NCBI RefSeq assembly: GCF_001556045.1
Contig: NZ_LSIC01000124.1
Location: 62,001-126,000, forward strand
Direction: 5' to 3'
Length of the DNA stretch: 64,000 nucleotides
Source: Bradyrhizobium sp. CCH5-F6
Lineage (GTDB): Bacteria; Pseudomonadota; Alphaproteobacteria; Rhizobiales; Xanthobacteraceae
Shown: positions 61,968 to 64,000 of the stretch, piece by piece
Position numbering within the stretch: position 1 is the stretch's first letter
How the letters are laid out: each line of letters begins with the position of its first letter
Notes under the pieces: generated by a model
The model's database searches: none
What the model saw: only the letters and a program-made list of their open reading frames with translations
What the model was told of the DNA's origin: nothing
Translations under genes and position numbers: made by a program

Positions 61968-62903
61968 ATGGCCAAACTCCCCGATTTCGAGGCGCTCGCC
62001 ATATTCGCGAAGGTGGTGGAGCTGCGGTCGTTCGCGGCCGCGGCCGGTGAGCTCGCCACCTCAAAGGCGACGGTCTCCAAGGCGGTCACGCGGCTGGAGG
62101 AGCGGCTCGGCGCCCGGCTGTTCAACCGCACCTCGCGTCGCCTCGCGCTGACCGATGCAGGGCACAAGCTCGCGGAGCGCGCGACGCGCCTGCTCGTCGA
62201 TGGGGAAGCCGCGGAGAACGAGGCGCTGGCGCAATCGGTGGCGCCACGCGGGCTGGTCCGGCTCGCCGTGCCCATGACGTTCGGGATCAAGGCGGTAGCG
62301 CCGCTGTTGCCGGAATTCTTCCAGGCCTATCCGGAAGTCTCGGTCGATCTTCATCTGAGCGATGCGACCGTCGATCTGATCGGCGAAGGCTTCGACATGG
62401 CCGTGCGGATCGCGCGGCTGCCCGATTCGTCGCTACTCGCACGCCAGCTCTTCACCATGCCACGCTATACCGTGGCCGCGCCGTCCTATCTCAAGCGCCA
62501 CGGCAGGCCGACGCATCCGATGCATCTCGCCCAGCACAAGTGCTTCAGCTACGCCTATCTCTCGACGCCGAACGTCTGGCACTACACCAATTCGGCCGGC
62601 GAGCAGGCCAGCGTGCGCCCGGGCGGCCCGCTTCGCGTCAACAACGGCGAAGCCGTGATGCCGGCGCTGATCGCCGGCCTCGGTATCGCCGAGCTGCCCG
62701 AGTTCATCGTCGGTGAGGCCATTTCCTCCGGCGAGGTCGAAGTCATCCTGAAGGACTGGAAGCAGGCCGAAGGCGCGGTGCACCTGGTGACGCCGCCCGG
62801 CGGCCCGCGGCCCGCGCGGGTCGAGGCGCTCGGCGATTTCCTTGCGGCCAAGCTGCCGGGCACCTGCAAGCGGCGGATGCGCGGAAAGGCAAAGGCGTCG
62901 TAG
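61968..62903 (+). CDS. LysR-family regulator
   Basis: A 311-residue LysR regulator. The winged HTH is in residues 1-65 (FEALAIFAKVVELRSFAAAA, SKATVSKAVTRLEERLGARL, FNRTSRRLALTDAG), followed by the two-lobe effector domain (VRLAVPMTFGIKAVAPLLPEF, GFDMAVRIARLPDSSL). It should bind the 98-base space shared with the pirin gene and respond to a quinone or phenolic. No sharp T-N11-A site was picked out by eye. No strong ribosome binding site precedes the ATG (GGTGCCGCC). Confidence 0.94.
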   Translation: MAKLPDFEALAIFAKVVELRSFAAAAGELATSKATVSKAVTRLEERLGARLFNRTSRRLALTDAGHKLAERATRLLVDGEAAENEALAQSVAPRGLVRLAVPMTFGIKAVAPLLPEFFQAYPEVSVDLHLSDATVDLIGEGFDMAVRIARLPDSSLLARQLFTMPRYTVAAPSYLKRHGRPTHPMHLAQHKCFSYAYLSTPNVWHYTNSAGEQASVRPGGPLRVNNGEAVMPALIAGLGIAELPEFIVGEAISSGEVEVILKDWKQAEGAVHLVTPPGGPRPARVEALGDFLAAKLPGTCKRRMRGKAKAS

Positions 62904-62925
62904 AACGAGCACCTTCAACGACCTC

Positions 62926-63010
62926 GTCATTGCAAGCACAGCGAAGCAATCCAGAATCGTTCCGCGGAGGGATTCTGGATTGCTTCGTCGCAAGAGCTCC
63001 TCGCAATGAC
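62926..63010. repeat. Palindromic intergenic repeat, GTCATTGCGAGGAGC family, copy 2
   Basis: GTCATTGCAAGC at the left and GAGCTCCTCGCAATGAC at the right are inverted. The interior AATCCAGAAT...ATTCTGGATT pairs perfectly. Copy 1 is at 30102-30185. It lies between convergent genes. Confidence 0.8.
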
Positions 63011-63019
63011 GGTGCTGAA

Positions 63020-63277
63020 CTACGACACCTCCACGCCGTCGATCGCGACGATGCGCAGGCTTGGCTTCAGCGTTTCTTCCAGCTGCGACTTCAATTCGTG
63101 GACGCGAGGGTCGCTCGAGCGTTTCGCGCAGACTGCATATTGATGGACGGATTGCGCCAGCGCGCGCCGCGCTTCCGGCGTTCGCGTCAACTCGGGCTTT
63201 GAAAGCCGCAAGACGATCGCGGCGAGATTCACCAGCATCTCGTCCAATGCAACGTCGATGGTTCCGAGATTGCGCAT
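63020..63277 (-). CDS. Small helical protein of unknown function
   Basis: An 85-residue protein starting MRNLGTIDVALDEMLVNLAA, mostly helical and amphipathic, ending IVAIDGVEVS. I do not recognise it. GGAGGGAG lies directly upstream of the chosen ATG; an in-frame ATG at 63343 would add 22 residues. No membrane helix. It is convergent with LysR across a palindromic repeat. Confidence 0.6.
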   Translation of the reverse strand: MRNLGTIDVALDEMLVNLAAIVLRLSKPELTRTPEARRALAQSVHQYAVCAKRSSDPRVHELKSQLEETLKPSLRIVAIDGVEVS

Positions 63278-63466
63278 CGCTCCCTCCGTCCGTTGGGAGG
63301 GCAACAGCGGGTGCTGGCACGCGTTCCGGGCTCGATCGAACATGGCTAACGCTTCGTAAACATCTCGGGCGCGATATCAGGATGCTCCCGCTTTTGCCGA
63401 GTTCGTCGTGACCGACAGCGCCCTGCTGATCGCGGCAGTGAAGAAGATCGGCAAGGTGGAGCGGTC

Positions 63467-64000
63467 CTAGAACTCGCTGCGGACCACGCCTCGCACCGTG
63501 TGCCGGTCATATCCCGGCGCAAATGCGCCCTCATAGGACGCCTTGAACGAGGTCGCAGTCGTGAGATCCCACCGGATCTCCGCGCCGGTGAGCGCGACCG
63601 TGCGTGCACGCTCGACGCCGGTGATCGCGAACGAAATGCCGGGGGCGCCCTCCAGGGCCGCGGTGGTGGACGCCGCGCTGCCGGTCAATTGGTGGCGGAC
63701 GGCGAGCGTGGCGCCGAGCTGGGCCGTCTGGCCGTTCGGCATCATCACTTGGTGATGGGTGCGCAGACCTGCCGTGCCATAGGCGACGTCGAAGCTGCCG
63801 GCCTGCACCAGCTGGTTTACGCCCGGTGCCCCCGCTTCGGATAGACTGCCCTGCCGCGTCGAATACCAGTCGGCCTCGGCGAACGGCTCGGCCGTAAAGC
63901 CCCATCCAGTCGCGAAGGGACGTGCGACGCCGAGCGAGGCGGCAAAGGTGTTCGCGCGCGAGGAGGCGGTCGCAGTTTCGCCCAGGAATCCGATCGTACG
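63467..64000 (-). CDS. Autotransporter outer-membrane beta-barrel domain (partial, C-terminal)
   Basis: The frame is open from the right edge to the stop at 63467, giving the last 177 residues. It shows alternating polar/hydrophobic beta strands (FAASLGVARPFATGWGFTAE, PFAEADWYSTRQ, VAYGTAGLRTHHQVM, GAEIRWDLTTATSFKASYEG) and ends in Phe (VVRSEF), as required for BAM-dependent insertion. This is the translocator barrel of a type V secretion (autotransporter) protein; the passenger lies outside the window. A GTG at 63808 is internal, not a start. Confidence 0.88.
   Translation of the reverse strand, partial: RTIGFLGETATASSRANTFAASLGVARPFATGWGFTAEPFAEADWYSTRQGSLSEAGAPGVNQLVQAGSFDVAYGTAGLRTHHQVMMPNGQTAQLGATLAVRHQLTGSAASTTAALEGAPGISFAITGVERARTVALTGAEIRWDLTTATSFKASYEGAFAPGYDRHTVRGVVRSEF

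Overview
The window looks like a chromosomal segment of a Bradyrhizobium-type alphaproteobacterium (Nitrobacteraceae). The basis is strong GC richness and codon bias, GTG/TTG starts behind clear ribosome binding sites, a metabolic gene set common in that group (EutBC, single-chain indolepyruvate ferredoxin oxidoreductase, GltIJKL-type transporter, GAF-GGDEF-EAL protein, GumC-type polysaccharide machinery), and three families of intergenic palindromic repeats (CCTCTCCC/GGGAGAGG, GTCATTCCGGGGCG, GTCATTGCGAGGAGC) that are typical of these genomes. The genus is an inference from recognition, not from a search. I saw no tRNA, rRNA, transposase, integrase or CRISPR array.

Layout. 1-4.6 kb: the end of eutB, eutC, a three-part DUF3471-like protein, a LivK-type binding protein and a secreted protein of unknown function. 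4.9-10.1 kb: a universal stress protein followed by an ABC ATPase, an FtsX-type permease and an HlyD-type adaptor, packed as one export operon. 10.2-18.7 kb: a mandelate-racemase-like enolase-superfamily enzyme, a membrane nucleotide cyclase with a c-type haem motif, a secreted alpha/beta hydrolase, a small membrane protein, and an operon of response regulator, histidine kinase and DUF4173 membrane protein. 18.8-24.7 kb: a membrane-anchored NagZ-like enzyme, a manganese catalase fused to a DUF892 ferritin-like domain, and an envelope-stress module (TetR regulator divergent from PspA-like and YiaA-like genes, with three palindromic operators between them), a zinc-ribbon protein and an SDR.

24.9-43.5 kb is catabolic: aldehyde dehydrogenase, OYE-family reductase, a degenerate GFA protein, a benzoylformate-decarboxylase-like ThDP enzyme, a DszA/NtaA-type flavin monooxygenase, an M20 peptidase, a complete Glt-type amino acid importer, a D-amino acid aminotransferase, an indoleacetamide/mandelamide-hydrolase-type amidase, and the 1149-residue indolepyruvate ferredoxin oxidoreductase divergent from an Lrp regulator. 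Together they suggest uptake and breakdown of amino-acid-like and aryl-2-oxo-acid compounds.

43.8-48.2 kb carries a 1368-residue c-di-GMP enzyme with five tandem 182-residue GAF repeats, and a small protein overlapping its 3' end. 48.4-59.1 kb is an exopolysaccharide cluster (galE, WecG/TagA-type transferase, GumC-type copolymerase, methyltransferase, two family-2 glycosyltransferases, O-antigen-ligase-type protein, CelD-type GNAT). Its intergenic spaces hold TTAACC / TTAA-N7-TTAA motifs resembling CtrA sites. 59.1-64 kb: RBBP9-type hydrolase, Lrp regulator, wrbA, pirin, LysR regulator, a small protein, and the C-terminal barrel of an autotransporter running off the right edge.

No wholly new defence or mobile system was evident. 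The most unusual items are the putative CtrA boxes in the polysaccharide cluster, the triple-operator PspA/YiaA module, the catalase-DUF892 fusion, and the mandelate-racemase homologue with one catalytic Lys replaced by Arg.
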